Positions 8,361 through 17,485 are shown, counted from the first letter of the stretch. The stretch: DNA of 64,000 nt from Aliitabrizicola sp031408575 (GCA_031408575.1 JANNWS010000075.1:5589-69588); one strand, 5' to 3'. Made by a program: numbers and translations. Notes: generated by a model not told the origin, from the letters alone.

Positions 8361-9842
8361 CTAGCCGCCATACGGCATCAGCCCGTCCTGCTTGCGTCCC
8401 GAGAAATTGGCGTAGACGGTTTTCTTGCGCAGATAGGCTTCCAGACCATGCACCCCGTCATCCCCACCGGGACCAGAACTGCGATATCCGGTGTGATAGC
8501 CTTGCAGCGCCTCGGGACCGATCCGGTTCAGATAGATCTCGCCAAAGGATATCTCTTGCACGGCCCGCATGATCCGCTTGAAATCATTGGTGAAAAGATA
8601 GGCCGATAGACCATATGCACTGTTGTTGGTGATCGCCACAGCCTCGTCGAAATCGGCGATGCGCAGGATCGGCACCACCGGGCCGAACACCTCGTCCCGC
8701 ATGATTGCCATGTCGGCGCTTGTGGCCCCCAGCACGGTCGGCGTCAGCCAGAACCCGCCGGCGACCGGGGCCTTGTCGGGGCGGCCACCCAACAGCAACG
8801 GCTCTGCTCCGGCAGCAATTGCGGCAGCGGTCAGGCGTTCAACCTTTTCCAACTCGGCCAGCGACACCTTCGGGCCGATATCCGTCGCATCATCCATCGG
8901 ATCCCCGATCCGCAATGCCTGCGTTGCTGCGATGAACCGCGCCACAAACGCATCATGGACACGGTCATGCACCAGAATGCGTTCTGCACAGATGCAGACC
9001 TGCCCGCAATTCATGAATCGCGACGTCACAGCGGCGGCAACGGCCTGATCCAGATCGGCATCTTCCATCACGATGAACGGTGCCTTGCCCCCCAGTTCCA
9101 GTGACACCGGCACCAGATTGCCCGCCGCCGCCTGCATGATCCGCCGTCCGGTCGGAACAGATCCGGTCATCGTGACAAGATCGACGCCGGGATGGCCGCT
9201 GAGTGCGGCCCCCACAGTGGCCCCGGCCCCGGTGACGATGTTCACCACGCCGTCCGGAACCCCCGCTTCGGCCATCAGCCGCGCCATGTACAACGCAGAA
9301 AGCGGCGTATCCTCATGCGGCTTCAGCACGATGGTATTGCCTGCGATCAGCGCTGGGGCCACCTTGCGGCTGACCAGAGCCGCTGGATAGTTCCACGGGA
9401 TGATCCCGACCACCACACCTACCGGCACGCGTTGAATCCAGATCTGTTCGCCCTCGATGTCAGACGGCAGGATCTCGCCCTGAATGCGCCGTGCGAATTC
9501 CGCGAAATAGGTAAAGAACTCGGCCGCTCCGCCGATCTCGCCACGTGCCTCGGCAATCGGTTTGCCCTGCTCTTGCACCACAAGGCGCGCCAGAGGTTCG
9601 GCATGGGCGCGGATCAGGGCTGCGATCCTGTGCATGATCTGCCCACGTGCCAGCGGCGTTCGGCGACCCCAGGCCGGCTGCGCGGCGCGTGCGGCGGCCA
9701 CCGCTTCCAGCGCCTGGTCCGGCGTGGCCTCGGGCGCTTCGGCGATCACACCACCCGTGGTCGGATTGATCACCGGGCGCGCGGCGGCCGCTCCTGCGAT
9801 CCATGCGCCATTGATCCACATCTTGCTGAAATCGACAGTCAT
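8361..9842 (-). CDS. NAD(P)-dependent aldehyde dehydrogenase, lactaldehyde dehydrogenase (AldA)-like
   Basis: A 493-residue member of the aldehyde dehydrogenase superfamily. The general-base glutamate (LELGGKAPF, near 248), the catalytic cysteine (NCGQVCI, near 279) and the cofactor loop (TMTGSVPTGRR) are present. The pattern resembles AldA enzymes that oxidise hydroxyaldehydes such as lactaldehyde and glycolaldehyde. Between pdxA2 and a sugar kinase it could oxidise a tetrose to a tetronate, the substrate class of the kinase at 11251; this is inference. A GTG at 9851 is an alternative start. Confidence 0.9.
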   Translation of the reverse strand: MTVDFSKMWINGAWIAGAAAARPVINPTTGGVIAEAPEATPDQALEAVAAARAAQPAWGRRTPLARGQIMHRIAALIRAHAEPLARLVVQEQGKPIAEARGEIGGAAEFFTYFAEFARRIQGEILPSDIEGEQIWIQRVPVGVVVGIIPWNYPAALVSRKVAPALIAGNTIVLKPHEDTPLSALYMARLMAEAGVPDGVVNIVTGAGATVGAALSGHPGVDLVTMTGSVPTGRRIMQAAAGNLVPVSLELGGKAPFIVMEDADLDQAVAAAVTSRFMNCGQVCICAERILVHDRVHDAFVARFIAATQALRIGDPMDDATDIGPKVSLAELEKVERLTAAAIAAGAEPLLLGGRPDKAPVAGGFWLTPTVLGATSADMAIMRDEVFGPVVPILRIADFDEAVAITNNSAYGLSAYLFTNDFKRIMRAVQEISFGEIYLNRIGPEALQGYHTGYRSSGPGGDDGVHGLEAYLRKKTVYANFSGRKQDGLMPYGG

Positions 9843-9863
9843 CGCGGGCACTTTCCTGTGGCG

Positions 9864-10901
9864 TTACGGATGGGTCGGCCCTGCGCCGGCAACCTTGGAG
9901 CCGGCAAGTTGCAAGGCATACTGGATGGCTTCAACCAGGCTGTTGGGGTCAGCGATGCCCCGGCCCACGATATCAAACGCGGTGCCATGATCGACGGAAG
10001 TTCGGATCACCGGCAACCCAAGCGTCACGTTCACACCACTCAGCCCGGTCCAGCGCCCGGTCTGCCGGTCGATGGCGAACCCCAACAGCTTGACCGGGAT
10101 ATGCCCCTGATCGTGATACATCGCGATCACCGCGTCATACGCACCGCCGCGCAGCTTGACGAAGACCGTATCACCCGGAATCGGGCCGAAAATCGCATGA
10201 TCCCGCGCCACATAGCTTGCGACCAGCGGTTCCGTCACGTCGATGTCATGCCGCCCGAAGATGCCACCTTCACCCGCATGGGGGTTCAGTGCCGCCACCG
10301 CGATACGGGGTCGTGCAATACCAAGATCGTGCAGGGCGGCTTCGGTCAGATCAATCACCCGCGCGATGCGGGCTGCCGTCGCCCGCTTCGGCACATCCTG
10401 CAGCGCACAGTGCGTCGAGACATGGGAAACGCGGAAATCGCCATGCGCCAGCATCATGACGCTTTCGCGCACCCCGGTCAGCTCCGCCAGCATTTCAGTA
10501 TGCCCGGCAAAGGGGTAGCCTGCCAGATGCAGCGCTTCCTTGTTCAGCGGACCGGTCACGATGGCATCCACCGTGCCGGCCATCGCCAGCCGCGTCGCAA
10601 GTTCGACCGCCAGGAACGCTTGCGCCCCCCCCGAGGCCGAAACCTGCCCCGGCAGAATGGGCGTGGCGGGGCTGGGTGTGGGCAAGATCGCAGCCCCGGT
10701 CAGCCCCGGCAGCGCTGCCTCGGACACCACATCGGGCACCGGGCAACCCATCGCGGCACCCGTGGCCCGCAGCACCCCGACATCCCCGATCAGCACCAGC
10801 GCCATCGGTTGCCCTGCCAGATCGCGTGCCGCCTTCAGACAGATTTCAGGTCCGATACCCGCCGGATCTCCGATGGTCACAGCAAGTATAGGAAGCGCCA
10901 C
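9864..10901 (-). CDS. pdxA2: 4-phospho-D-threonate 3-dehydrogenase family protein (PdxA2)
   Basis: A 345-residue member of the PdxA family. It begins with the conserved GDPAGIGPE motif and retains metal-binding histidine segments (FAGHTEM and YHDQGHIPVK). PdxA2 paralogues next to a DUF1537 kinase oxidise and decarboxylate a 4-phosphotetronate to dihydroxyacetone phosphate and CO2, rather than making pyridoxine. The kinase gene next door (11251) supports that role. The GTG at 10901, preceded by AGGTCAGG, gives a family-like N-terminus; a GTG at 10937 is also possible. Confidence 0.85.
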   Translation of the reverse strand: MALPILAVTIGDPAGIGPEICLKAARDLAGQPMALVLIGDVGVLRATGAAMGCPVPDVVSEAALPGLTGAAILPTPSPATPILPGQVSASGGAQAFLAVELATRLAMAGTVDAIVTGPLNKEALHLAGYPFAGHTEMLAELTGVRESVMMLAHGDFRVSHVSTHCALQDVPKRATAARIARVIDLTEAALHDLGIARPRIAVAALNPHAGEGGIFGRHDIDVTEPLVASYVARDHAIFGPIPGDTVFVKLRGGAYDAVIAMYHDQGHIPVKLLGFAIDRQTGRWTGLSGVNVTLGLPVIRTSVDHGTAFDIVGRGIADPNSLVEAIQYALQLAGSKVAGAGPTHP

Positions 10902-11250
10902 GATGAACCTGACCTCGCTGGTATTGTCTTGTTGCACAGGGATCGTGGGACCGGCCCCGGCACACGCGCTGTCACCTACAAGTTAGGGGCTGAAACCGCG
11001 AAAGTCCATCATCTTAAACCCGTTGCACACCGCTACCCGGACGCACCGGGGCCACCTTGACCGATCATCCGGCCAGGGGAGATTTCGCGCTGCCGCATCT
11101 CTGCCGCACGACGGGATTGACCTGCCGACCGTAACCCCTTCATGTTGGCAGCGCCATGCAGCACTGCTTCCAAACCGCGCCGTTTCCCTCTGCGCCCATG
11201 CCCGTCCATGCGGGGTGGCCTGCGCGGGGCGCGCTGCCGGTGGGTGCCCC
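10902..11250. other. Intergenic region between divergent pdxA2 and tetronate kinase
   Basis: This 349-base gap must hold the promoters of both divergent units. I see no convincing promoter pair, strong palindrome or conserved small ORF. Open frames run upstream of the kinase on the plus strand, but they show no family similarity and lack ribosome sites. Confidence 0.5.
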
Positions 11251-12324
11251 ATGATCCCTGCGGACCAGCCGGTCCGTATCGTGGCGGATGACCTGACCGG
11301 CGCGCTGGATGCCGCCGCCGCCTTTGCCCGGCCCGGCGACCCCGCCTGCATCGTGCTTGACGCAGCAGCTATCCACCGCCGTCGTGTCCTTGTGATCAGC
11401 ACCGAAAGCCGCGACAGCAGCGCCACCGCCGCTCAACTGGCCACCGCCCGCGCTTGTGCTGCCCTCAGCGCCGTGCCAGGCGCGGCAGAGGCACTTTGGT
11501 TTCACAAGATCGACAGCGTGCTGCGCGGGCATCCGTTCGCGGCAACCGCCCGGATGGCGCAGCAGCTTGCACTTGAGCGTTGTATCGTCGCCCCGGCTTT
11601 TCCCGCGATGGGCCGCATCACCCGGCAAGGCCTGCAACTGGTGCGAAATGGCGCTGACTGGTGCCCCGCCTTTCAGTCCGATATTGCCGCCGGTCTGCGC
11701 GCCGCCGGTCTGCGTGTGGTATCCGATCCGGTATCGCAGAAAGGGCACCGCTCTGCCATCGTGGTGGATGCCAGTACGCAAGCTGATCTGGACAGCGCCG
11801 TGGCCGGACAAGCCGGACAGCATCTGCTCTGGGTCGGAACACGCGCGTTGGCCGGGGCGCTGGCGGGCGCAGTCGCCCCCGTTCCGTGCCCGCCGCTGGG
11901 GCTTGTCGTGATCGGCACGCTGCACCCGGCCACCCGCGCGCAGGTTGCCACCGCCCATGCGCTGTGCAAACCCGCGTCGGATTGCGGCCCGGTTTCGCCG
12001 CCGGCTACCGGCTGCCTGCTGATCGACCCCGCGCCGTGCAGCGCGGATTCTGATGCGACCCGAACAGCGGTGCATCTGGCGGCCCGGCGGATCGACCCTG
12101 CCAGTTTCGCCGGGCGCAGCATATTCGTGTCGGGCGGCGATACCTTGGCGGTCATGCTTGGCGCCCTCGGCACCCGCAGCCTTGACTGTCCGGGCGAAAT
12201 CGCGCCGGGCCTGCCGGTTGCGATCCTGCGGGGCGGCGCGGGTGACGGATTGTGCCTGATCACCAAATCAGGCGGCTTTGGCCCACCTGACCTGCTGCAG
12301 CACCTGATCCTTGCCGCGCCATGA
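11251..12324 (+). CDS. dtnK: Four-carbon acid sugar kinase (DUF1537; D-threonate kinase-like)
   Basis: A 357-residue kinase of the DUF1537 family. The hallmark ADDLTGA is at residues 11-17, KIDSVLRGH follows near residue 90, and the nucleotide-binding SGGDTLAVML segment lies near 292. Members phosphorylate tetronates such as D-threonate or D-erythronate on C4. Pairing with PdxA2 is the described D-threonate arrangement, giving DHAP; stereochemistry cannot be told from sequence. It diverges from pdxA2. The ATG at 11251 matches the family N-terminus; the ribosome site (GGTGGG) is weak. The D-threonate assignment is moderate, the family certain. Confidence 0.82.
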   Translation: MIPADQPVRIVADDLTGALDAAAAFARPGDPACIVLDAAAIHRRRVLVISTESRDSSATAAQLATARACAALSAVPGAAEALWFHKIDSVLRGHPFAATARMAQQLALERCIVAPAFPAMGRITRQGLQLVRNGADWCPAFQSDIAAGLRAAGLRVVSDPVSQKGHRSAIVVDASTQADLDSAVAGQAGQHLLWVGTRALAGALAGAVAPVPCPPLGLVVIGTLHPATRAQVATAHALCKPASDCGPVSPPATGCLLIDPAPCSADSDATRTAVHLAARRIDPASFAGRSIFVSGGDTLAVMLGALGTRSLDCPGEIAPGLPVAILRGGAGDGLCLITKSGGFGPPDLLQHLILAAP

Positions 12325-12523
12325 CCTCATCGGCGCAAGAACCGGACCGCACCACTGCCGCTGCCGATAAATCAGCGGTCCGACCTGAGATCGCCGACTG
12401 AATTCCCGCTAGCCGACAAGGCGCAAATCACCAGCAGGGGACGGGATGCTGCAACAAACCCCGCCGCCCGTCGCAGCATCCGTGCAAGAGGCGTGTGTTG
12501 CGGCTGGTGTCGCTGCAGGCGGC
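12325..12523. terminator. Convergent gap with a 9-bp hairpin
   Basis: The space between the tetronate kinase (+) and hpsN (-) contains an inverted repeat, GGATGCTGC (12444-12452) and GCAGCATCC (12473-12481). No T-run follows, so its role as a terminator is uncertain. Nothing else is recognisable here. Confidence 0.3.
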
Positions 12524-13840
12524 TCAGGCAGCGTCATCAGTTGGTGTCAGGTCGAAATGCTCATCGGGAAAGAATTTGGCAAGGCGAACATCGGCGGAAC
12601 GCGCATGTCCCTCCATCCCTTCCATCCGCGAAATGCGCGCAGTGGCCAACGCCAGTGATCTGGATGCCGTGCGGGTTGCCCGCTGCCAGGTGACCGTTTT
12701 CATGAATTTATGAACCGACAAACCACCGGTATAGCGGCCCGCACCCGAGGTTGGCAGCACATGATTTGGCCCCGAACACTTGTCGCCGAATGCGACGGTC
12801 GTCTCTTCGCCCAGGAAAAGCGAGCCATAAGAGCGCAATCGCTGCAGCCACCAATCCAGATCGGCGGCCTGCACATGCAAGTGCTCCGGCGCGTAGTCAT
12901 CGGCCACCTGCGCCATGTCTTCGGCGCTGTCGCAAAGCATCACTTCAGCATAGTCCGCCCAGGCCGCTGCTGCATTGGCCGCGTTCAATTCGGGCAGTTC
13001 GGCAATCAACTGCGGCACCAAAGCCATGACCCGCTCGGCCAGCGCGCGGTCGGTCGTGACCAACCAGACCGGCGAATTATAGCCGTGCTCGGCCTGTCCC
13101 ACCAGGTCCCAGGCCACCAGATGCGGGTCCGCCGTGGCGTCCGCAATCACCATGCTGTCGGTCGGGCCGGCAAACATGTCGATGCCAACCTGACCGTAAA
13201 GAATACGTTTTGCCTCGGCCACATACTGGTTGCCGGGGCCTACAAGGATGTCGGCTTTCGGTAGCCCGAACAGCCCGTTGGCCATAGCCGCCACGCCTTG
13301 CACGCCCCCAAGATTCAAGATCACATCCGCGCCGCACAGATCCATCGCAAAGAGGATTGCGGGCGGAATGCCAACCCCGGGGCGCGGTGGAGAGCAGGCG
13401 GTGATATGCGGCACCCCCGCCACCTTGGCTGTCGTGATGGTCATGATCGCGGATGCGATATGGCTATAGCGCCCACCCGGCACATAGCATCCTGCCGATG
13501 ATACCGGGATCTGCTTTTGGCCTGCCATCAGGCCCGGCAGGATCTCGATGTTGCAATCCATGATCGTGGCGCGCTGCGCTTCGGCAAAACGGCTGATGTT
13601 GCGGTGGGCAAACCGGATATCATCCTTCAGTTTTTCCGGAACGAACGTGGCCGCATGTATCCGGCTTTCCGGTGAAACCACGATATCTCCCTGCCAGCGG
13701 TCAAGCTCGCGGGCAAAACGCTCGGCGGCCGCATCGCCGTCACGCGTCAATTCCGCCAACATTCCTTCGACGGCCGCGCGCACATCTGTTTGCCCCGTTT
13801 CCGCCGAACGGGTGGATTTCTTCAGGTAGATCATGGTCAT
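12524..13840 (-). CDS. hpsN: Sulfopropanediol 3-dehydrogenase (HpsN), histidinol dehydrogenase family
   Basis: A 438-residue protein of the histidinol dehydrogenase fold that closely follows roseobacter HpsN, with segments such as SSAGCYVPGGRYSHIASAIM, GPGNQYVAEAKR and SGPNHVLPTSG. HpsN oxidises (R)-2,3-dihydroxypropane-1-sulfonate to (R)-sulfolactate with two NAD+ in the cytoplasm. The ATG at 13840 gives the family-like start MTMIYLKK. It lies 10 bases after a taurine-type permease at the end of an operon starting with cuyA, which supports a sulfonate rather than a histidine role. hpsO, hpsP and sulfolactate lyase genes are not in the window. Confidence 0.88.
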   Translation of the reverse strand: MTMIYLKKSTRSAETGQTDVRAAVEGMLAELTRDGDAAAERFARELDRWQGDIVVSPESRIHAATFVPEKLKDDIRFAHRNISRFAEAQRATIMDCNIEILPGLMAGQKQIPVSSAGCYVPGGRYSHIASAIMTITTAKVAGVPHITACSPPRPGVGIPPAILFAMDLCGADVILNLGGVQGVAAMANGLFGLPKADILVGPGNQYVAEAKRILYGQVGIDMFAGPTDSMVIADATADPHLVAWDLVGQAEHGYNSPVWLVTTDRALAERVMALVPQLIAELPELNAANAAAAWADYAEVMLCDSAEDMAQVADDYAPEHLHVQAADLDWWLQRLRSYGSLFLGEETTVAFGDKCSGPNHVLPTSGAGRYTGGLSVHKFMKTVTWQRATRTASRSLALATARISRMEGMEGHARSADVRLAKFFPDEHFDLTPTDDAA

Positions 13841-13850
13841 TCAGTCCCGC

Positions 13851-14723
13851 TTACATGCGGCCCTTCCAGGGCACGAGTTTACGCTCGACAAAGCGCATCA
13901 ACAAATCAAAGGCATAGGCAATGATCGCGATCACGATGATGCCCATGATGACGGTCGAGGTTTGCAGGAACTGACTGGCGGTCAGCACCATGTATCCCAG
14001 ACCCTTGGTTGCGGCGACCATCTCGGCGGCGACCAGCGTGGTCCATCCAAAGCCGATGCCAATCCGCATGGCCGTCAGGATTTCAGGCATGGCCGAGGGC
14101 AGGATCACCTGAAGCATGACCTGCCACCGGCTGGCCCCAAAGGAATAGGCGGCGTGAATCTGCTCGATCGCCGCCGATTTAACCCCGGATCGCGCACCCA
14201 GCGCCACCGGGGCCAGCACCGAAAGAAAGATCAGCAGAACTTTTGACGTCTCGCCGATGCCGAACCAGATGATCATCAACGGCAGGTAGGCCAGCGGCGG
14301 GATCGGGCGATAGAACTCGATCGGAGGATCGAAAACGCCCCGGATGAACGGGCTCATTCCCATGGCGATGCCCAAAGGGATGCCAACCACACAGGCTAGC
14401 AAGAACGCGCCGAACACTCGAGCGGCAGAAATTCCGACATGTTCCAGAAATGGCGTGTTGGTGAAGCCGTTGTTCCAGACATCAAAGAATTTGCCCAGAA
14501 CCGCTTGGGGCGACGGCAGGAAAAGCGGTTTGACCCAGCCCACGTAGGTGACCAGCCACCACACGAAAATGATGCCCAGGATGGAGGCGACCGACAGCAG
14601 CCGTGTTTCCCCCTGCCCAGGCACACCGTAGGTTTCGCCGGGTTTTGTTGCGCGCGCTTTCATGAGGAAAAACAACACTCCTTTCTTCTTGCCCTGGGTG
14701 TTCGGGTATGAGTGCTCGGTCAT
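13851..14723 (-). CDS. Taurine-type ABC transporter permease (TauC-like)
   Basis: A 290-residue inner-membrane permease of the nitrate/sulfonate/taurine importer class. It has about six hydrophobic segments and a typical binding-protein-dependent transport motif (SFGASRWQVMLQVILPSAMP). It overlaps the upstream ATPase gene by 4 bases (ATGA). The neighbours cuyA and hpsN suggest import of a C3 sulfonate such as DHPS, cysteate or sulfolactate rather than taurine itself. Confidence 0.88.
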   Translation of the reverse strand: MTEHSYPNTQGKKKGVLFFLMKARATKPGETYGVPGQGETRLLSVASILGIIFVWWLVTYVGWVKPLFLPSPQAVLGKFFDVWNNGFTNTPFLEHVGISAARVFGAFLLACVVGIPLGIAMGMSPFIRGVFDPPIEFYRPIPPLAYLPLMIIWFGIGETSKVLLIFLSVLAPVALGARSGVKSAAIEQIHAAYSFGASRWQVMLQVILPSAMPEILTAMRIGIGFGWTTLVAAEMVAATKGLGYMVLTASQFLQTSTVIMGIIVIAIIAYAFDLLMRFVERKLVPWKGRM

Positions 14724-15508
14724 GCTGCCGCCTCCTCGTCCGAGAAGATGATCTTCAGGATTTCTTCCCGCAGTGCTATGAACTCGCGGCTGGCCTTGAC
14801 GTCGCGCGCCGGTGTGCCGCCCAGAAACTGGCGTGAAAACGGCAGGTCAAACCGGTGTGTGATACGGCCTGGCCGCGGCGACATCACGATAAGCTTGGTT
14901 CCCATGAACAGCGCTTCTTCGACCGAGTGGGTGATGAAGAACACCGACTTTTCGGTGCTGTGCCAGATGTTCAGGATCAGTTCTTGCGCCTTTTCCCGCG
15001 TCAGCGCGTCAAGCGCTCCCAGCGGCTCATCCATCAGCAAGACCTTGGGGTCACAGGTCAGCGCGCGGGCAATGCCGACCCGTTGTTGCATGCCGCCCGA
15101 CAGCTTGTAGACGCGCGCGCTTTCAAACTCGTTCAGGCCCAGCAACTTGATGAAGCCGCGCGCGATCGCATAGCGCCTGGCGACGTCGACGCCTTGCAGC
15201 TTCAAACCGAAGGCCACGTTGTCGAGCACATTGAGCCAGGGCATGAGCGCGTGTTTCTGAAACACCACGGCCCGGTCCGCACCCGGCCCCTGAACCCGCC
15301 CGCCGTCCAGCAAGATCTCACCGGATGAGGGTGAAAGGAACCCCGCGATCAGCGACAGAAGCGTGGATTTGCCACAGCCTGATGCGCCCAGCGCCACAAC
15401 AAAATCATCGCCAACAATCTCAAGATCAATCTGACGCAGCGCCTCGACGGGCGGACGCCCGTCTGCGGTTGGATAGACCACCGATGCCTGTTTGACGTTT
15501 AACCCCAT
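14720..15508 (-). CDS. Taurine-type ABC transporter ATP-binding protein (TauB-like)
   Basis: A 262-residue ATPase of the SsuB/TauB class. Walker A (GASGCGKST), signature LSGGMQQRVGIARAL and Walker B LLMDEPLGALD are intact. The ATG at 15508 was chosen because CAGGGGGGGC lies at correct spacing in front of it. It sits between the binding protein and the permease gene, as in tauABC. Confidence 0.9.
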   Translation of the reverse strand: MGLNVKQASVVYPTADGRPPVEALRQIDLEIVGDDFVVALGASGCGKSTLLSLIAGFLSPSSGEILLDGGRVQGPGADRAVVFQKHALMPWLNVLDNVAFGLKLQGVDVARRYAIARGFIKLLGLNEFESARVYKLSGGMQQRVGIARALTCDPKVLLMDEPLGALDALTREKAQELILNIWHSTEKSVFFITHSVEEALFMGTKLIVMSPRPGRITHRFDLPFSRQFLGGTPARDVKASREFIALREEILKIIFSDEEAAA

Positions 15509-15580
15509 TGTGCCCCCCTGCGCCATTTCATGTGGTTGCAGCCGGGGTGTACGCCTCGGCTGCAACCTGGAAATCTGACT

Positions 15581-16567
15581 TTACTTCGCGGCTTCCGCGA
15601 TGGCCGTGTTGACGAAGGGTGAATAGTCTTCGATCGCCGCGTCGATCCGGCCTGCCGTGACCAGGAAATCGGCGGTGGTCTTCATGTTCGCCGCAGCTCC
15701 GCCCAGCCAGTTCGGGGCAAGCTGATCTGCCAGCGGAATGAAGGTAAAGCCCTTCAGGATGCTTGGCACCTGATCCGCTGCCGCACCGGTTACTTCGGCG
15801 ATTTTCAAAACCGGAGCGCTGTCGGCCGTCCAGGCGGCAGGATCGGCCAGATAGGCTGCATTCGCCTCGTTCATGGTCTTGGCAAAGGCGACCATCGCAT
15901 CGGCATTTGCTGCGGCGAATTCGCTGTTCACCACCCAGCCGTCAAAGGTTGGGAACCCCCATGCTGCGGTTTGATCCGCGCCGACAATGAAAGTGCCCGA
16001 TTGCAGGATCTGGTTCTGGACCGGTTCCCAGATGAAGGCTGCGTCCACTTGACCTGAATCCCAGGCCGCTGCGATCTGGTCGGCAGGCAGGTTCATGATC
16101 GTGACATCGGTTTCGGCGATCCCGGCATGGGACAGCGCGCCCATCAGGGAATAATGCGCTGTGGAGCCAACCGGAACGGCAATGCGCTTGCCCTTCATTT
16201 CCTCCAGCTTGGTGATGCCGGATGCCTTTGTCGCGATCAGGCTTTCTGCCGTGCCAAGACCTTGGGCGATCATGAACAACTGGATTTCAAGGCCTTGGCT
16301 GGTGCCGATCGACAAGGGTGAAGAGCCAAGCTCCGCCACTTGCACATCGCCGCTTGCCATGGCGGCGATCACTTCGGTTCCCGACCCAAACTGGCGCCAC
16401 TCGATTGTCCAGCCGGTGGCGGCATCGAACTTGCCTTCGGCACGGGCAACCTGCATCGGCGTCGGGCTGCCAAAGTTGCCGATGATCACGTTTTCCGCCA
16501 GAGCGGCGCCTGCAGTCATCGCGAAGGCGGCAGCGCTGACCAGAAGGGTTTTGAAGGTGGGTCTCAT
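15581..16567 (-). CDS. Taurine-type periplasmic substrate-binding protein (TauA-like)
   Basis: A 328-residue secreted binding protein with a signal peptide (TLLVSAAAFAMTAGAALA, cleaved about residue 24), then the TauA-type fold starting IIGNFGSPTPMQVARAEGKF. The ATG at 16567 has a near-perfect ribosome site (AAGGAGA) seven bases away. It delivers the substrate to the TauC/TauB pair downstream. It follows the racemase-like gene by 19 bases in the same operon. Substrate is inferred to be a C3 sulfonate. Confidence 0.9.
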   Translation of the reverse strand: MRPTFKTLLVSAAAFAMTAGAALAENVIIGNFGSPTPMQVARAEGKFDAATGWTIEWRQFGSGTEVIAAMASGDVQVAELGSSPLSIGTSQGLEIQLFMIAQGLGTAESLIATKASGITKLEEMKGKRIAVPVGSTAHYSLMGALSHAGIAETDVTIMNLPADQIAAAWDSGQVDAAFIWEPVQNQILQSGTFIVGADQTAAWGFPTFDGWVVNSEFAAANADAMVAFAKTMNEANAAYLADPAAWTADSAPVLKIAEVTGAAADQVPSILKGFTFIPLADQLAPNWLGGAAANMKTTADFLVTAGRIDAAIEDYSPFVNTAIAEAAK

Positions 16568-16586
16568 GGGTCGTCTCCTTGTTGCG

Positions 16587-17345
16587 TTACAGTACGGGCG
16601 CGTTCGCGCTTCTTGTTGTCGGCCAGGTGTCGGTCTGTTCCTGAACCTCATCAGTTTGGTTGGAAAAGGCTATGATGCCGCTGACCAGTTGGTCCAGCGT
16701 ATCAAAAATACTGGCACCGGGGGCCACGGCGTCAGCAATCAGCGAGAATTCTGTGCACGCGATCATCTGCACCTGCGCCCCTTCGGCCAAAAGTCCGGTC
16801 GACGCCCGGATCAATGTGGCCCGCGCCGCAGCTTGCGCCCCACCCGCCTTGATGCTGCGGATGGCCGTCAGCATTGCGGCCTCGTCCGTAGCAAAGACTG
16901 CTGAAAGCCCGGCTGCGGTGCAAGCGGCATCAAACAATCCGATCTGTCGCACGGCGGGGGATGCGAGGATGCCGAGGCGTCCCCCCTTGCCCACAAGGCG
17001 CGCCGCCTGCGCCACTGACAGTTGCACCATGTCGATCAGCGGTATGCCAGCCGCAGCCCGGATGCAGGGCGCATAGTGATGGGCGGTGTTGCAGGGCATG
17101 GCCAGCGCCTCGGCCCCCGCCGTTTGCAGGCGCTTTGCCATCGCGGCCAGCGTCGGACCGGGATCCTCGCCGGTCCGCTCGATCAGATGACGGATGCGGG
17201 ACGGCACTTGCGGGTTCTGATCCACGATCAGCGGGATATGTTCGGCGTCATCGCGCGCAGGTGTGGCTGCGATGATCTTCTGCATCAAAAGCACTGTGGC
17301 CTCTGGCCCCATACCACCGAGAATTCCCACCCGCCGCAGGGTCAT
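16587..17345 (-). CDS. Aspartate/glutamate racemase family protein
   Basis: A 252-residue protein of the cofactor-independent Asp/Glu racemase family. The N-terminal GILGGMGPEAT motif and both catalytic cysteine contexts (PCNTAH, C85; ACTEF, C197) are present, so it should be active. It lies in an operon with L-cysteate sulfo-lyase and a sulfonate transporter. Cysteate is a sulfonic analogue of aspartate, so racemisation of cysteate is an attractive guess, but aspartate or another amino acid is possible. Its ATG overlaps the stop of a 47-residue ORF (ATGA). Confidence 0.85.
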   Translation of the reverse strand: MTLRRVGILGGMGPEATVLLMQKIIAATPARDDAEHIPLIVDQNPQVPSRIRHLIERTGEDPGPTLAAMAKRLQTAGAEALAMPCNTAHHYAPCIRAAAGIPLIDMVQLSVAQAARLVGKGGRLGILASPAVRQIGLFDAACTAAGLSAVFATDEAAMLTAIRSIKAGGAQAAARATLIRASTGLLAEGAQVQMIACTEFSLIADAVAPGASIFDTLDQLVSGIIAFSNQTDEVQEQTDTWPTTRSANAPVL

Positions 17346-17485
17346 GTTTCCGCCTCGGGCGCGAGCGGCACCATCACATCCAAGTGCAGTTGCCCCGTGC
17401 GGTCCACAGCAGCGACCACATCGCTTCCCCCATTGGGGATTGGCATCTGCCGCGCGAAGCTGTCGGTGAACGGCGGGCGCGCCAT
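17342..17485 (-). CDS. Small 47-residue ORF between cuyA and the racemase gene
   Basis: An ORF starting at ATG 17485, three bases after the cuyA stop, and ending in an ATGA overlap with the racemase start. The sequence (MARPPFTDSFARQMPIPN..., ending LAPEAET) has no signal, membrane segment or motif I recognise. The perfect fit in an otherwise gap-free operon, with translational coupling, argues that it is real. It could instead be spacer sequence. Function unknown. Confidence 0.5.
   Translation of the reverse strand: MARPPFTDSFARQMPIPNGGSDVVAAVDRTGQLHLDVMVPLAPEAET

Noticed and set aside
9192..11060. Open frame of 622 codons on the plus strand
   Set aside because: It lies over aldehyde dehydrogenase and pdxA2 on the other strand, has no recognisable domain and is Arg/His rich.
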